This document shows, one piece after another, positions 1-13,625 of a DNA stretch of 64,000 nucleotides. The stretch comes from Rusavskia elegans (lineage: Eukaryota; Ascomycota; Lecanoromycetes; Teloschistales; Teloschistaceae). Location of the stretch: contig SAUG01000161.1 of the NCBI GenBank assembly GCA_011316305.1, positions 1-64,000 on the forward strand, written 5' to 3'. Numbering within the stretch: the first letter of the stretch is position 1; the number at the start of each line of letters is the position of its first letter. The notes under the pieces are model-generated. The model saw only the letters and a list, made by a program, of their open reading frames with translations, made no database searches and was not told the origin of the DNA. Both the position numbers and the translations under genes were made by a program.

Positions 1-150
1 CTCAGCCGCGCAGCCACGCAGCTTCGGGTATACCCGAGACCGGCTGACAAGCCGCTTGCAAGCCGCTTTCAGCCATACCGGCTGAGAACTGGCTGAGACG
101 GCTGAGACGGCTAAGACCGGCTTCAAGCCGGTTTTGGGAAATGCTGATGG
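1..150. repeat. GC-rich repeat edge with GGCTGA-type subrepeats
   Basis: This short stretch is GC-rich and full of CA and TG dinucleotides, unlike the 13 kb that follow. It contains several close copies of GGCTGAGA/GGCTGACA, two adjacent AAGCCGCTT-like units, and a perfect 8-bp inverted repeat with a one-base centre at 116-132 (ACCGGCTT and AAGCCGGT). Composition flips to AT-rich, CA/TG-free sequence near position 150. It looks like the terminal or subterminal part of a transposable element, or a satellite, cut by the window start. The element type cannot be decided from what is visible. Confidence 0.5.
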
Positions 151-2799
151 GATATATACTTATAACTATCCTCGTAATAGCCGATCGCTTCTAATTATTA
201 CCGTTCTAGTTAATACGATTTTCGCTCTTTCTCTATTTCTAATCTCTTTTCTTAATTTCTGGGCCCTAGACGTCTACGATAAGTTCACGTATATTATCTA
301 GATTAAGATTTAATAGGATCATAGCCCGATAATTATTCTTTAACTCCTTTATCTTAAGCTTAGGCTTATCGGTAAAGCGGGAATAGAGACCTTTTACGGT
401 TTTAGGCTTACGGCCTCGATCGGTATCGACTTTTACTTTTACTATAAGTAAACGCTTACTAGTTACTTTAGAGGGGGTAGTCTGGTTGCCCGTATTAGAA
501 AGACTATCTAGCTCTAAATTATAGTCGGCTAAGATAGATAAAGACTGTAAACGAAGATTAGTTAACTAATACCCGGGAATAGGAATAGAAAATAGGGACT
601 TATACTATATTATTACTAAAAATTATTAACTATAGTTATTATTACCGCGGGTTTTAGTTTTATATTAACGCTTGCTTTCTATAAAATTATTACTCTAGTC
701 TTCGGCTTTAGTTTACTTCGCTTACGTTTTTTAGGCAAGGACGTCTAGCGGGAGGTTATCGGCGATATCGGGGGTAATAAATCTGATTAAAACGTAGAAG
801 GGCCCAGATTTTTTAATAAAATACGAGTCCTTTAAAGGGTATAATTACTACTACCTCAAGTAATAAGCTTAGATATCGAGGGTAAGGGTCCTTTAGGTAT
901 TTTAAGCCTCTTAGGATAAGTCTCTTTAAGATACTAAGACTTCGGATCTTAACCGGCAGACTTATTAATTTATAAAAAAGTCAAACGCGGTAGTTAAAAG
1001 CCTTAGATTAATTCGCGTCCGCTTTTTATTATAGTTATTACCGTAGACTTGCCGCCTATAGTAACTACTTTAATAATATAATAATCTAGTAAGGTATCGA
1101 ATACGCGAAAATAATATACTAGTTAATAATATTATAGAACAGGATAAAGAATTTATAAGAGGGAAGCGGGGAGTAAAGAAAACAGGTATATAGGCTACTA
1201 GCGCCTAGGTTCCTTAGTAAGCAGAGCTTTATTATTTTAACTACTATAAATCAGATTAGAAAGACTATTACTAAGCTTTAAGATTTACTGTTCGATTTCC
1301 TATACTATTTAGTCTACTATAACCTTGATTATTACGTTTAGCTTCTAGACTATAGAGGAAGGTATAGGAGGTAACTCCCGTCTACTTATACTGGAGATAT
1401 ACTATTAAAGCTCTATAGTAAGATATTCTATAGTAGGCTTTCCAGTATTTAGGATATCCTTTTAAAGCTTTTTATTAATTTTATATATAGTTCTACGTAG
1501 TATCCGAATATAAATTTTATCGTTTAGGGGTCTTTTAGGGCGGCGAGGTTAAGACCTGTCGAGTACCCGACCGTTAAGCTAATACCTATCGATTCCGACC
1601 TTCGCCTTTTTTTTTATTCTTTAGTATATTAATACGTAGTATTTAAGTACGACTTTTATTACTTATAGATCTTTTAGGGTAGCGGGGTAGATATCTATCG
1701 AGCGTCCGATAGATATCCTATTTCCTATAATATAGTCTTTATATCTGCGGTACTAGTACCTAACGAGCCCTTCCTATAGCGGGTAATCGATCTCTAGCTT
1801 CTTTAAATAAACTACTACCCCGCTCTCTCTATAGTAGAGTATCTGCTGATACCCAAGCTCTCTATAAAGATTCTAGAAGTCTTTATAATCTATCTATCTC
1901 TTTTTAAGTCTCCTATCTTCTAATTCTACTTCCCTCTTAAGTCTCCCCGAATATCTTATACTACTCCCTATTATTCGGCAGTTTCTTAACCGGTATTATT
2001 AATCGCCTCTTTTCTCTATTCCTCGTTTACTATAATAAATCTTTCCGACTCTATCTATAATACCTCGTAACTCCTTAGATAGATTAAAGATACGGAAAAC
2101 CGCTGTCGATAATTAATAAAAGGAACTACGGTATAAAAGAGATATAGGGGCGTAAAAGCAGCTATAATATAAGCGGAGGCGGATATAGAAGTAACTTTCC
2201 TAAATATAGTATATCCCTTTTATTCGGAGAGAATATTTATAAAAACTCGATAACGATAATAATTTACTATAAATACTAGAGGAGGAGGAGAATCAAAGCG
2301 TACGTTTACTTAACTAGGTAGTAATTAAAATAGTCAATATAAATATATCTATAGATTTATTCTAGAGTACTATACTAATTTACCTAGACCGTAATATCTA
2401 TTACTAATAAACTCTTTAGCGCTATTAAGAAAGCTTTCTTCGATAATTCTATTTTCGCTCCTTCGGATTATAATAACGATACTTTCTAACTAGAGGAGCT
2501 TTACGATATACTGGAAAAGATTTTATTTAATAAAAATAAAGCCTATAATAATAAAGAACCGCTCTAAAAAGAAGAGTTTAGAATAGACGTAGATAATAAT
2601 ATAATTATATATAAAGAGCCTAAGCTATCTACGTCTATATAAAGATAACTACCTATAAAAAAGAATTTGATATTAACGGTTAAGGATAATTCGGAGCTAA
2701 TACTATATCGGCGTTCGGATAATAAACTGAATCCTTTTACTTTCGCTTTTAAAATAGTATAATACGAAGTTAGTAAAATAATATAGTATTAGTACCAGA

Positions 2800-4300
2800 G
2801 TCTATTCGAAGTCTTTAATTTTATTAGAGATATTAAATTACTTCGAACCCTACCTAGTACTATTACTATTTTTAAAAAATATATTAGGTAGTAACTCCTC
2901 CTATTCCTTCTACGCCGAAGACTGCTTAAGTTATATCCGGAAAAGCTACCTACCGTAATACCAGATAAAAAGGCCTAGAAATAGGATATAGCTTAAAGTA
3001 AAGGACTTTATAGATTTATATATTTCTTTAATATCGTATAGTTATTTTAGACTATTATTACTTTTCCTGAAATCCGGAGAAGAATATATATTAGGCCCGT
3101 TTATTTCGTTCCTAAACTATCCGAGTTCTATTATTTAAATATCTGGGCTACGTCTATCTTCTCCTGCTCTAGCTAGTACGTATAATATCCAGATAGTATA
3201 CCTTTTTTTCTATCGGATATTATTACTTATCGATACGGATATAAAGAATATAATTACGTAGGTATAGAGTATTATTTTTGTAGGGTCTTTACTATTAGAA
3301 AAGACTTTTTTAGCGATATTATAACTTTAAGCTATAGTATACTAATAATTTAGGTATAAAAGCTATACCTAGGTATTCGTTTTCCAGTCGAATTAAGGAA
3401 ATATCTAAAATATCTACTATCGAAGTTAAAGAAATTATTACTTACCTATAAAGAATTTTTAATAGTCCCTCCTCGTCGCGTTCTAAAGTATATCTTCGAT
3501 ATTTATATAGACTACCGGTACGAGGGAATTAAAGGAGTTATATATTCTATACCTATTAACTATACTTCGGAGTATATTATTCGTAATACTATAGTACCTA
3601 GCAGGAAAGAAATTAACCCTTTTTAACTATTACTACTACTATAGGGCGAACTCGAGATTATATATTACGGCAGACCTTATCTTAAGCGATATACTTTATA
3701 GAAGACGCTATCTATCCCTTTCGCTATTTTTATTAATACTTTCGGGGTCTATCGGAATATATATCGATCGCTTATAGATATTTATATTACTATTACTATA
3801 CTAGACTGGCGATAACAGAAAAGGAAATCTAATATCTTTCTACTAATATTAGGGCCTTATACTAGTAAATTCTCTAACGTTATATAAACTCTTTAGCCTG
3901 ATATATTACGACTTTATAAAGGTAATATAGCAATAAATATTAACAGGGAAGAAACTATTATTCTCGCGTATACGATATTAAGTATAGGTAATATACCGTA
4001 ATAGGCGAGTAGTAGATTATTCTCTTCCCCTTAAATATTACGTAGATACTCTAAATATCTCGTTATTAAAGATTAGCGGGTAAATTTTATATTTAATATA
4101 TATTATAATATCCGTATTTACTACTGTATTATTTAGTATATTCTTCTAATTCGGAATATTCCCTATAATATCTATATTAATTCTTAGTTAGTAAACGATC
4201 TAAAAGTAACGCTTTTATACGAATTAGCTAATATCGTAGCGAAATATTCTTTAAATCGCTAGGTATAAAATCTGATCCGCCCCTTTTCCTAGTAATCGCT
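2800..4300 (+). mobile_element. Relic of a Tnp2/CACTA-like transposase
   Basis: One plus-strand frame stays protein-like over about 1.5 kb if TAA/TAG are read as former CAA/CAG. At about 3,849 it gives LGPYTSKFSNVI, and at 3,987-4,007 GNIP followed by two stops in place of QQ. These resemble the GPHxSNF and GDMPQQ blocks I recall from fungal proteins annotated as Tnp2-like transposases of the EnSpm/CACTA group. Protein-like frame continues with interruptions to about 6.6 kb. The assignment rests on remembered motifs, not a search. No terminal inverted repeats or target duplications were found, so the borders are unknown. Confidence 0.4.
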
Positions 4301-7044
4301 CTAGCGCTAGACTTTATTCGAGGTTACCTAACGGATACTACCTATTCTAAGTACGCGGGTATTGCGAAACAGTTAATATAAGTCTTATTTAATACTATTT
4401 TAACTAAAGAGGCCTAGGTTTTATTCTACGCAATACTGCGAGGGTTTCCTTTTCTTTTAAAATAGGCTAAATTATAATTACTTCTATATTATCTTAAGAG
4501 CTATAGAATATAGGAATATACTAGGCTCCCTATTATTACGCCTATTCTTTTTAGAACTTGGCTTTTACTTAATCTAATAGACCTTTACTATATTTCTATA
4601 GTATAGGCTATAATAATAGAAACCTTTAGTATAGATTCTATAGACTATATAGTATACTGCTACGCTAATATAGCCTGCAGTAATACTATTATTCTATTAT
4701 TTAGTATTAGTTCGGAAGACCGAAATTAGCTAGATTAGCTATTAAAATAAAACTATAAATCTTTCTAGCGGCTGTATAAATATATAATAATCGCTTCTAC
4801 TCTAAACTTTAAATATAGTACTAACCTATAATCTTAATTCCAAACTTCCGTTTCTAGTCTCTCCCGCCTGGATATATTATTTAGTAATTTTATAGAAGAA
4901 CTTTCTAGCTATACTAGTATCGAAGATAACGACAAGGTTCTTAGCGTATTATAAAGAAGTTAACTCTAAAATACCTTTACTATCGATAGCGCTAATAAGA
5001 AGACTTTCGCTTTTTATACTTATATTAGCCGCCCTAACGTCTATATTACCCTCTACTTTAGCGAAGTCGCCGCTGAATACGCTATATTAAATAACTATAC
5101 TATATTTATAGGCGAGGATATATACTAGTAAAAATCCCCCGGCTATACTAAATTCGAAATTCCTTCTACCTTTTCTCTTTTTTTATCTATTTTCCTCCGT
5201 ATTCTATTATATACGTATTACTCGATCTACTTGCTTTTAAACTACTCTCTTAGCTTTAAGTACTAGCTAACTAATTATCTTCCTTTCTAGTAATTATAAG
5301 CAAGCCGTTATACGAACTAATAAATATAATATTATTAAAATCCTTTCTAGTTAAAAGAGCTTCTAGTAATACCTTCGGTTCCTATTAGCCGGCTCGTATT
5401 TAAAGAACGATATAAACCTTTCGGAAAGGTTAGTATAAATCTATTAGGAGTATCCTTCGTTACTTAGATATTTACTCCCCTATAGTAAATAGAACGATAG
5501 TATTAAGGAGGAAGAAGGAAAGGTAGCGATTATAGGCGATAAGATAAATCTAGAACCTCTCGCTATTAGGTACTAGTGGGTATCGTAGGTTAAAAAAAAC
5601 TTATATTAGCCTATACGAACTGGTCTAAGGATAGAAAATAGGGAATTTTCGTAGATACTACGAAACGCCTACTATTAGAAGTACGATAAGCTATATATTA
5701 CTCTATCTAATACGCGTATTTAATAGTATTCCAAGATCAACTTTACCGATTTATAAGTTTTTCGATTTCTTTAATTATATATTTTTATCCTGATCTTTGT
5801 TCCTTTATTATCTATACTACGCTTGGAATATATATTCCGGGTTTTATCTAAATATAAATTTAATAATATATCGCTAATTATATAATTATTAGGATATCTA
5901 AATATTGTCCTACTTTTAAGGTCGGTAACTTTATTCGGGCTAAATAGACGTTCGCGAGGGTAGACGGGCTATTTACCTATAACTATTTAAGTTTAAAGCG
6001 AATACTTTTTATACGGGTTACTTAGATTAACGGATTTAATTCTACGAAGCTTAATCCTATCTTCTAGACTCTATACTAGAAGATATCGAAGAGAATTAGT
6101 ATTATCGGTTTACTAGAAATTAGGCCTGAGAAATTATATATACTTAATATAAGACGGAAATAGAAGAAATATAAAAGGACTTCCTTTAAACGGGATAGCT
6201 CGATACTATTTCTATATTATAAGTATAGTATCTAATTTATATAGATACTGGTAGGTCGCTCTTTTAGGCTTTTTTTTTAGATAAAATTTTAGCTTCGCGG
6301 TTGCCGTATTAGAGTATTATAGAATTTAAGCGGCTATTTCCGTATATATTAAATTTTAAAAAAGATAACTACTACGTATATCTTTCTATATATATAATAT
6401 ACGCTCGCTATTAATTGCTACCTATTATATTAAATACTTATATTGTACTCGTTAGAATCTATATTATTTAGTATCTCGAAAGCGAAGTCCCGCCGTCTAC
6501 CTAGAATACTAACCTCTACTTTACTATATAAGATTCGAAACCCCCGAAACGAAATCCCCCCGTCTAGTACTATCTTTATCTCCTAAAAATAGCTGGTCGG
6601 TATTACTACTATATAGAGAATCGTAATATATAAGTAAAAGTAAATATCTAGTACTTTTATAGATTAGCTACTAATCTATATATCGGTCTAATCCTGCTAT
6701 AACTTCTATAAGAAACGACCTCCTTCTAATACTCCTAAGCGCCTCCTTCGGCTATACTACCTATATTAGCGGAGCTATAGCGATCCAGATATTAAGAGCT
6801 AACGAATATTATTTAGTATACTAGGCGTATATTCCTGGCTCCTTTGCCTATTATTTTTTCTATAGCTCTAAATACTTCCTTATCGGGTTAACTTTAGAAT
6901 ATAACCGCTAGGACTTTAGAGAGTTATAGAATACTATAGATAAGCTTATTAGAGATACCCTGAGGCCTGGCTACTTTTCAGAGGTATAAAAAAGTATTAA
7001 AAGTATATTTTACCGCTTTATTACTTATTTCCGCTATAGATAAA

Positions 7045-7252
7045 CGTAGCGTTTAAATACGCGTTTAAATATATTAGATAGTTATTAGGTAGATAGATTA
7101 TAACGCGTCGAGTTAATAATCGAGGTTTAGCCGGAAAGGTATCTACGCGCCCGCTAGAATTAAAATAGTATTAACCTATTTTCTATCTAATTCTCTATAT
7201 ATATAAGCGTAGCGTTTAAATATACGATTTAATATATTAGGTTATTATTAGG
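7045..7252. repeat. Pair of about 45-bp direct repeats inside the RIP block
   Basis: Two similar segments, at about 7,045-7,089 and 7,208-7,252, both begin CGTAGCGTTTAAATA and end with TATATTAG followed by GTTATTA and AGG, about 163 bp apart. They could be subterminal repeats of one element, or the ends of two adjacent insertions. They survive RIP well enough to align by eye. Confidence 0.45.
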
Positions 7253-8039
7253 CGCGTTCGTAGAACCGTATTATAGCGTCGTATCTAAGATTATTAATAT
7301 ACTAATAAGGCTTTAATATAGATAAATAGATAGGCAAGCGGGCGGCAGAGCTATCGAATATCTTTTTAAATATTTTAAAGTCCCTTATATAAAGTCTTCT
7401 ATTAACTACTATCGAGAAACTTCTTCTACTATATTCTAATAGCTTTAGACTCCGTAGAATCTTATATTTAACCTAATTATCCCGGAGTTTTCCTAATACC
7501 GCTTTAAACTATCCTAACCACGATTCCTAGATTTCGACTATTCTCTTATCTTAGCTATTAGCGTACGCTACTATTTTCTCCTTCCCCTATTCTAGTCCCT
7601 TCTCTACTTCTATAGCGAGGATAATAAGCCTATTTCTAGATCCTCTATAGCACGCCGCTATCGCCGTAGTAAAAGAAACTATAAGACTAGACTATAATAC
7701 GATAATATCGGTACTTAAGTAAAAAGAACTATATTATATTAATTTAGGATAGTCTAAACTATAAATTAGACTAAGAATTTTTTAATCTTTTACTAACCGA
7801 GACTTCGTAATATAATATTAACTTTAGGCGCAGCGACGATATATATATACCGGGAGCCCTATTATACGGTATTTAAAGAAGCTCTCTAATATACTATAGA
7901 TAAAGTATACCCTATTATATCCAGGAATATACTAGGTATATATTTCCGTATTATCTATATTAGACTATACTAACCCTATTCTATTTTTTTCGACCGTAAG
8001 AATATATCCCCCTGAGACCTTTTTAAAATTATATAAACA

Positions 8040-8560
8040 GGTATAGAGATAATACGGATACTACGGCGGATAGGTAATATATTTATAGAACGTTAGAGAT
8101 AAAGTTATAAACCGGGAATCCAGACTAGTAGAGTACCGCGAATAAAATACTAATTAGGATTCTTCTACTAGATTATTTACGCTTAAATAACTTCGAAGAG
8201 CTATAGATATAAGCCGTCTTTCCGATTACCAAGTCTATTAACTAATTCCTTCTATATTTACTTTCTAACGGCCAGCCTATTAACTTTATTCCAGCCTTAA
8301 AGGACTAGAACGTATTTACTTACCTGTCTACCCGGTATTAGCTGCCTATAGGATTACTACCTTATTTCGAATTAATAGGGGACTTAGACGATTTATATAT
8401 AGGGACGATATATAGAAAATACGGAAATATAAGCGTTAATAGCGATAACCTAGAAAGTCTAACTACTATAAATAAAGTAACGAATATTAAGTCGGTAGCT
8501 AATACTATACGTAATAGGGTTTTCGGAAATATTCGATTCCTACTATCTTTTTCGAGTTTT
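8040..8560 (+). mobile_element. Unidentified RIP-mutated coding relic
   Basis: A single plus-strand frame reads as a plausible hydrophilic protein through this stretch if its TAA/TAG codons are treated as mutated CAA/CAG. I do not recognise the family. It lies between the Tnp2-like relic and the Copia relic and may belong to either or to a third element. A de-RIPped translated search would decide. Confidence 0.25.
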
Positions 8561-10229
8561 TATCTTATAAAGCCTATATATTTCTACAGGGAAATCGTTA
8601 AATTATCTATATAATCTAGGTATAAGCGATATTCTCCTCCTACTATATTTTATTAATAATACGCTTATAGATACCTTACGCTGCTAACTATAATTTTCGC
8701 CGAGTAGCCTCTTTTCTTTTATACGCGAAATTTCTAATAGAAAAGCGAACGAGCGTATATAGATCGAAGAAGGTTATTCGACGAGAGTCTTATCGGTCGT
8801 ATTACTAAGAGCGGCTTTCTTATATAGGAACTAATAAGTCAGATAGGTTCTTCCCTGCCTATACTACGATTTTTATACGATAGTACCTTTTTATTAGTAG
8901 TAGAGCTATAAACTATAAGATAGATAACTCGCGGAGGTAATTAGTACTATCGTTTAGTAATAAAGTTTATTAACGACCTTTCCGAGTATTATAGACTATA
9001 GATAGAATATAGATAGTTTTTAATAGCTTATTTACGGTTAAATAAGGAGTTTTTAAATAGTTAATATTATATAGGAACTTCTGCTTAATAACCGTTAAAT
9101 AGAGTAGTAATTTAAATTAAAAGTTCTTTATAATAGTATATTATCGCAGGATTTACTGTTAAGATAAATTTTAGAGTTTATACTAAGTTAATAAGCTATC
9201 TGTAAATAGTTAAACGATAACTTTCTATTTTTTATAGTAGTAATTTAATAATTTAACGGTTATAACAGCTAGTTAATAACTAATAGGAAGTTTGAATTAA
9301 CTATAGTTATAGTAAACTTATACTAACCGGAATATCTATAATAAGTTTTTAAAAACTAATATTACGCGAAAGTTATATATTAACAGTATTTCTATAGATA
9401 CTTAGCAGCTTGTTACGTGGCGGGAGTTTAACTCTAAGGTAGTAAGCTTCGGATTATTTTTTTTATCTTTAAAACGCTTCCTTATAAGAATTAGTAAAAA
9501 ATAAAAAAAATAAAAAAAATAATATATAGGTAGTATTAGATATTAGAAAATCGTATAATTTCTAAACCCGAATATATTTATTGTAAATATTACTACTAAT
9601 TTCGACTTTATACTTTTTTAAAGGATTATAAATATATAGAAAATAAAGAAAAGATATTATAAATCTTTTTAACTAGATATAATAAAAAGATTTTAGTCGA
9701 TTTCCCCTTTAAAAATATATAATAGAGATATTAACGAAAAAAAGGAAAAAAAGGAAAAAAAAAACCTTTTTTATACTCTATAGACGGTTTTAATACTATA
9801 TAAAAAGCGATATAGGGAGGGCCGTATTATATCTATAACTCTATAGAAGTTCTCTAGAAAAATTAGCTAGATAAACGAACCTAATCATCTATAGCCGCCT
9901 GTAGCCGCTATAGCTACCTTTCCTAACGGAACTTTTAGTAGATAGCTACTTATCGGCTTTTATAGCTACTTTTACTATATATATCGCTTATTATTTCTAT
10001 AGATAGTTTCTTTCGTTAGCTATTAATATAATTATTAAATACGTTAATTTACTATTCTTTTCTTAATTACTTTATAATAAAGATACCTCGTAATATCGTA
10101 ACCGTACCTCTGCGGCTATATAGGATTAGTTACGATAACTTATACTAGGATTCCTTTACTATTTAATAGCTCGAACTATATCTACGGCTATAGCTAGGCT
10201 CGAGCGTAACGTCTTCTGATATACAGGAA

Positions 10230-12670
10230 CGTTATAAAGCTATACTCTAGAATTAATATTAGATTTCTAGTAGAGTATAATAGTACGAATATCTATTTTA
10301 TCTGGATTTTAAGCTAGAGGAAGGATATCCGTACTTATAATATTATATTTAACAAGACCTCGTTCTATTAATCTAGAGAAGTTAATTAAATTTAGCTATA
10401 AATAGAGCCGTTCCTATATAATACGTTCGATATCCTATATATAGACTACTCTATTACTAAACTTAGTAATAGTAAAAACGATAGAGATAACGTTTCTAAA
10501 TAGATTTAAACGAATCCGGATATATCTAGAAAAGAATTTTCGCCTTTAATACCTAATAATAAAGGAAAAAATAAAGAAAACCAACTTTTTCTATTATTTT
10601 CTACTTTAGGGAGTAGGACGCCGCTATAAAATAGCTATAATAGCGGAGATTAAGCTAATAAATTATACTATAATCCTACTAATAAAGGTATTTCTTTTAT
10701 AAAGGTAATAGAATAGTTTAACGAACTCGTTTAAATAGATATATAATTATTTAATAGCAGATTTATATTCGATAAAAATATACCTAAATCCTTTAAAAAT
10801 AACGAAGATCTTCCTCCGCCTATTTCTATATTTTTAGAGCTAAAGAAAACTTGTAGCCTAAAAAAACTATACTATATTAAAGATAATATTATTCCTCTAG
10901 ATATTATACGCCGTCGAAAGAAGACTAATAAAATAAATAAAGCCGAAGAAATAGCTACGAAAAAGACTATAAAGAAATTAGAATAAAGCGAGGCCTATAT
11001 AACTTTCTTTTAATATACCGTTACCGGAATTCCTATAATTTTCTTCGTAGTATTTACCGCCTATTTTCTAGCTCGTATAATATACGAAAATAGCGCTCTA
11101 ATACTAGACTATTAGCTTTTTCTACTGGAAATACGGTATTATTATAATTAACTGCTGCCGGAGCCTCGTTTCTAGAATAATATATTAAAATATCCGCTTA
11201 TAAAAGGATTTATAGAAGCCGTTTAAATTAAAATAAAGAAACTATAGAATAAGAATATCTGAAAGGAAATAGTATACGGTACTATAGTTTAATATAATAA
11301 GAAACCTATTCCTTTTATATAGGTTTTTAAATATAAATTCGATAAATAGAGTTATCTAACTAAATTAAAAGTACGCCTTTATATTAGAGGTAGATTCTAG
11401 AATACCGATATTAATACCTACGCTGCTATTTTAGCGATTTATATCTTTCGGATATTTATAGCTATCGTTATATATTTTAGATTCTAAACTAGATAGTCTA
11501 ATACGGTTAATACCTTCTCTAATTACGAAATTAACGAACTTATTTATATTAAGCCTCTACTAGGCTAGAAAGGGTCGAAATCTATCCTTTTATAATTTTT
11601 TAAAGCGCTCTATAGCCTAAAGCAGTCGTCGGTGCTATAGTTTTACTATTTTTCGAATATTCTAGTAGACCTAGGATTTTTAGCAATATCAGAAACCGAA
11701 TATTTATTCGTTTATAAATATATAATACTATTTTTCTTTATAGATAATATTTATATTATCTATAAGGACCGCTATATATAATATATTAAGGAATTTCAGG
11801 TAAAGCTCTTTAAACGCTATAAAATAAAATATCTAGAGAAAATATCCTGATTTTTAGGAATTTATATTACTCGCGATTACGAAGCCTATAAACTATTATT
11901 ATATTAAAATTTATATATCGATAAAATTATAAAGAAGTATAATATTAACTTATTAAATAAAGCTTTTACAACTCTATTTATTAGTTCCGAAACGTTTACT
12001 AAAAATATAGGTACAGCCGAACTCTAGTAAATTCTACTATACTAATAACTAGTCGTATTATTTAATTTTATAGCTATTATTACTCGCGCTAATATTAGTT
12101 ATACTATTTTAAAACTTTTAGAATTTTTAATAAATCTATCGAAACGTTATCTAGAATTAGTAATTAGAACTATATAATATTTAGATTATTATAGATTCTA
12201 TTTAATTATCTTCGATATTTAGGTAATTAATTTAAATATATTATTTATTATTCTATCGGACGCCTTATTTACTAATAATCTATTAATTCGACGAAGCTCG
12301 TAAAACTATATATTTAAATTATTCGGCGGAATAATAGACTAGAAAGCTTTAAAGTAAAAAACGGTTATAATAAATTTAACTAAAGCCGAGCTCCTTATAG
12401 CTACCGCTAGTAGGAAAGAACTCCTATAGTAGAATCGGTTCTTTAAAAAAATATTATTTAATCTAGGTTATAAACTATATATCTAAATTAATAATATATA
12501 AATATTATAAATATTTTAAAATATTAACTTACAGTTCGTAACGAAACTCTGCTATATTAATATTTATTATTACTAGCTATACTAGGAGGTTCGTAATAGA
12601 AATATATCTATTAAATATATAGCCTCTGTAGTAATTTTAATAGATAGCTTTATAAAGGCCTTTCTATCTT
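10230..12670 (+). mobile_element. Copia-type LTR retrotransposon relic (pol region)
   Basis: Plus-strand frames show the Copia pol order. The post-integrase segment (STNIYFI, then KDIRTYNIIFNKTSFY) lies at about 10,260-10,370. The reverse transcriptase follows from about 11,200, with VFKYKFDK, KVRLYIRGRF and then KALYSLKQSSVL at 11,602-11,640, where the final W codon is now TAG. FLGIYITRDYEAYKL comes next, then RNase H around 12,330-12,420 (TKAELLIATAS), and a tail with the pattern of ADGLTKAL near 12,600-12,660. Most interruptions are TAA/TAG at Q or W positions, as RIP predicts. Gag and most of integrase are not recognised and LTRs were not found, so the copy may be 5'-truncated. Confidence 0.85.
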
Positions 12671-13060
12671 AATATTATAAGGAATTTATAAATTTACTAA
12701 AGTTCCAGAATTTTCCTTTAAAAGAATACTATAATAGTAATTTTTCTGCCGCTGCTTCTAACGTTCTAAATATCGCTAATATATCTAAATCCGGTTAAAC
12801 TAAAAAAAAGAATAAAAGTTATAATAATATATAGTAGTAAGGAATAGAATTAAGCTTAAAAATATAAATAATTAACTCTAAAGGAGTATAAAAGCCTATA
12901 TAGCGGGATTATTATAAGAGAGTTATTTAAGTTTCTCTAAGATAGTCGCTAAGATTATATAACTTACCTATTTAGATATAGTACCTACCTTATTAGGTTT
13001 AGCGTATCTTAGTAATAGCTATATTCTATATAATTTAGCAACTCTATAGATTTCGCTTCT

Positions 13061-13625
13061 CGTGTATCTCAATCAATACGATTATGTATCCACATCCAAT
13101 CGTCCCACAGGAAAGAAAAGAATACCCAATCTGACATGAGGAACTGCAGTGATCGGTATCGGATCAACCTGGCACTAGCTGGTCCGGGCCAGTCAAGCCA
13201 GCCTATAACCTGGTAAGTGGGTGCTTCCTCAGCCGCAAATCCTTCAAACTCACAATGTCTTCGCTTCCATTTCGCCACTTCCCTTGTTCTTTTGAGGGGA
13301 AACCTAGCAACCCTCTCCCACCTTGAGTACCGTCACTACTCCTGGCATTCTGGGACCTGCGATAGGAATGCAATTGTACCATATGATATCGAACATCGGG
13401 CAAGCTCCACATCCTTATGTGCCCATCAGACCTCGTTCCAGCGCGTCGCAGAAGCATCCACTGGCTGTCTCCACCGAGAACGTTCCGCTGGTAGACTTGA
13501 GATCACACCAAGGAGACAACCTCATACCAGAAACACGTCGCCACCGCTGGTTCGACGGCTACCTGTGAACCTTCAAAACCACACCAAAACGGAGGCCCCA
13601 CAGTTGACTTGATCTTAGTGGGTAT
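13061..13625. other. Spacer right of the RIP block, no gene seen
   Basis: Base composition returns to normal here. Several overlapping short frames exist on both strands but none shows a recognisable domain or codon pattern. It may contain the lost 5' part of the neighbouring DUF6536 pseudogene. Confidence 0.5.

Larger units (their letters stand above)
150..13060. mobile_element. RIP-degraded transposon block, AT-rich
   Basis: Nearly 13 kb are dominated by TA-rich sequence in which CA and TG are almost absent while CG survives. For example, lines 181-240 and 12061-12120 contain no CA and no TG at all. This is the expected product of repeat-induced point mutation, a fungal sexual-cycle process that converts CpA to TpA in repeats. 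No frame of 60 codons is open in any of the six frames, and TAA/TAG stops sit where CAA/CAG/TGG codons are expected. Parts can be recognised as a Copia element and a probable Tnp2-type transposase; the remainder is unassigned. The right border near 13,050-13,065 is abrupt. No expressed gene is expected here. Confidence 0.93.
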
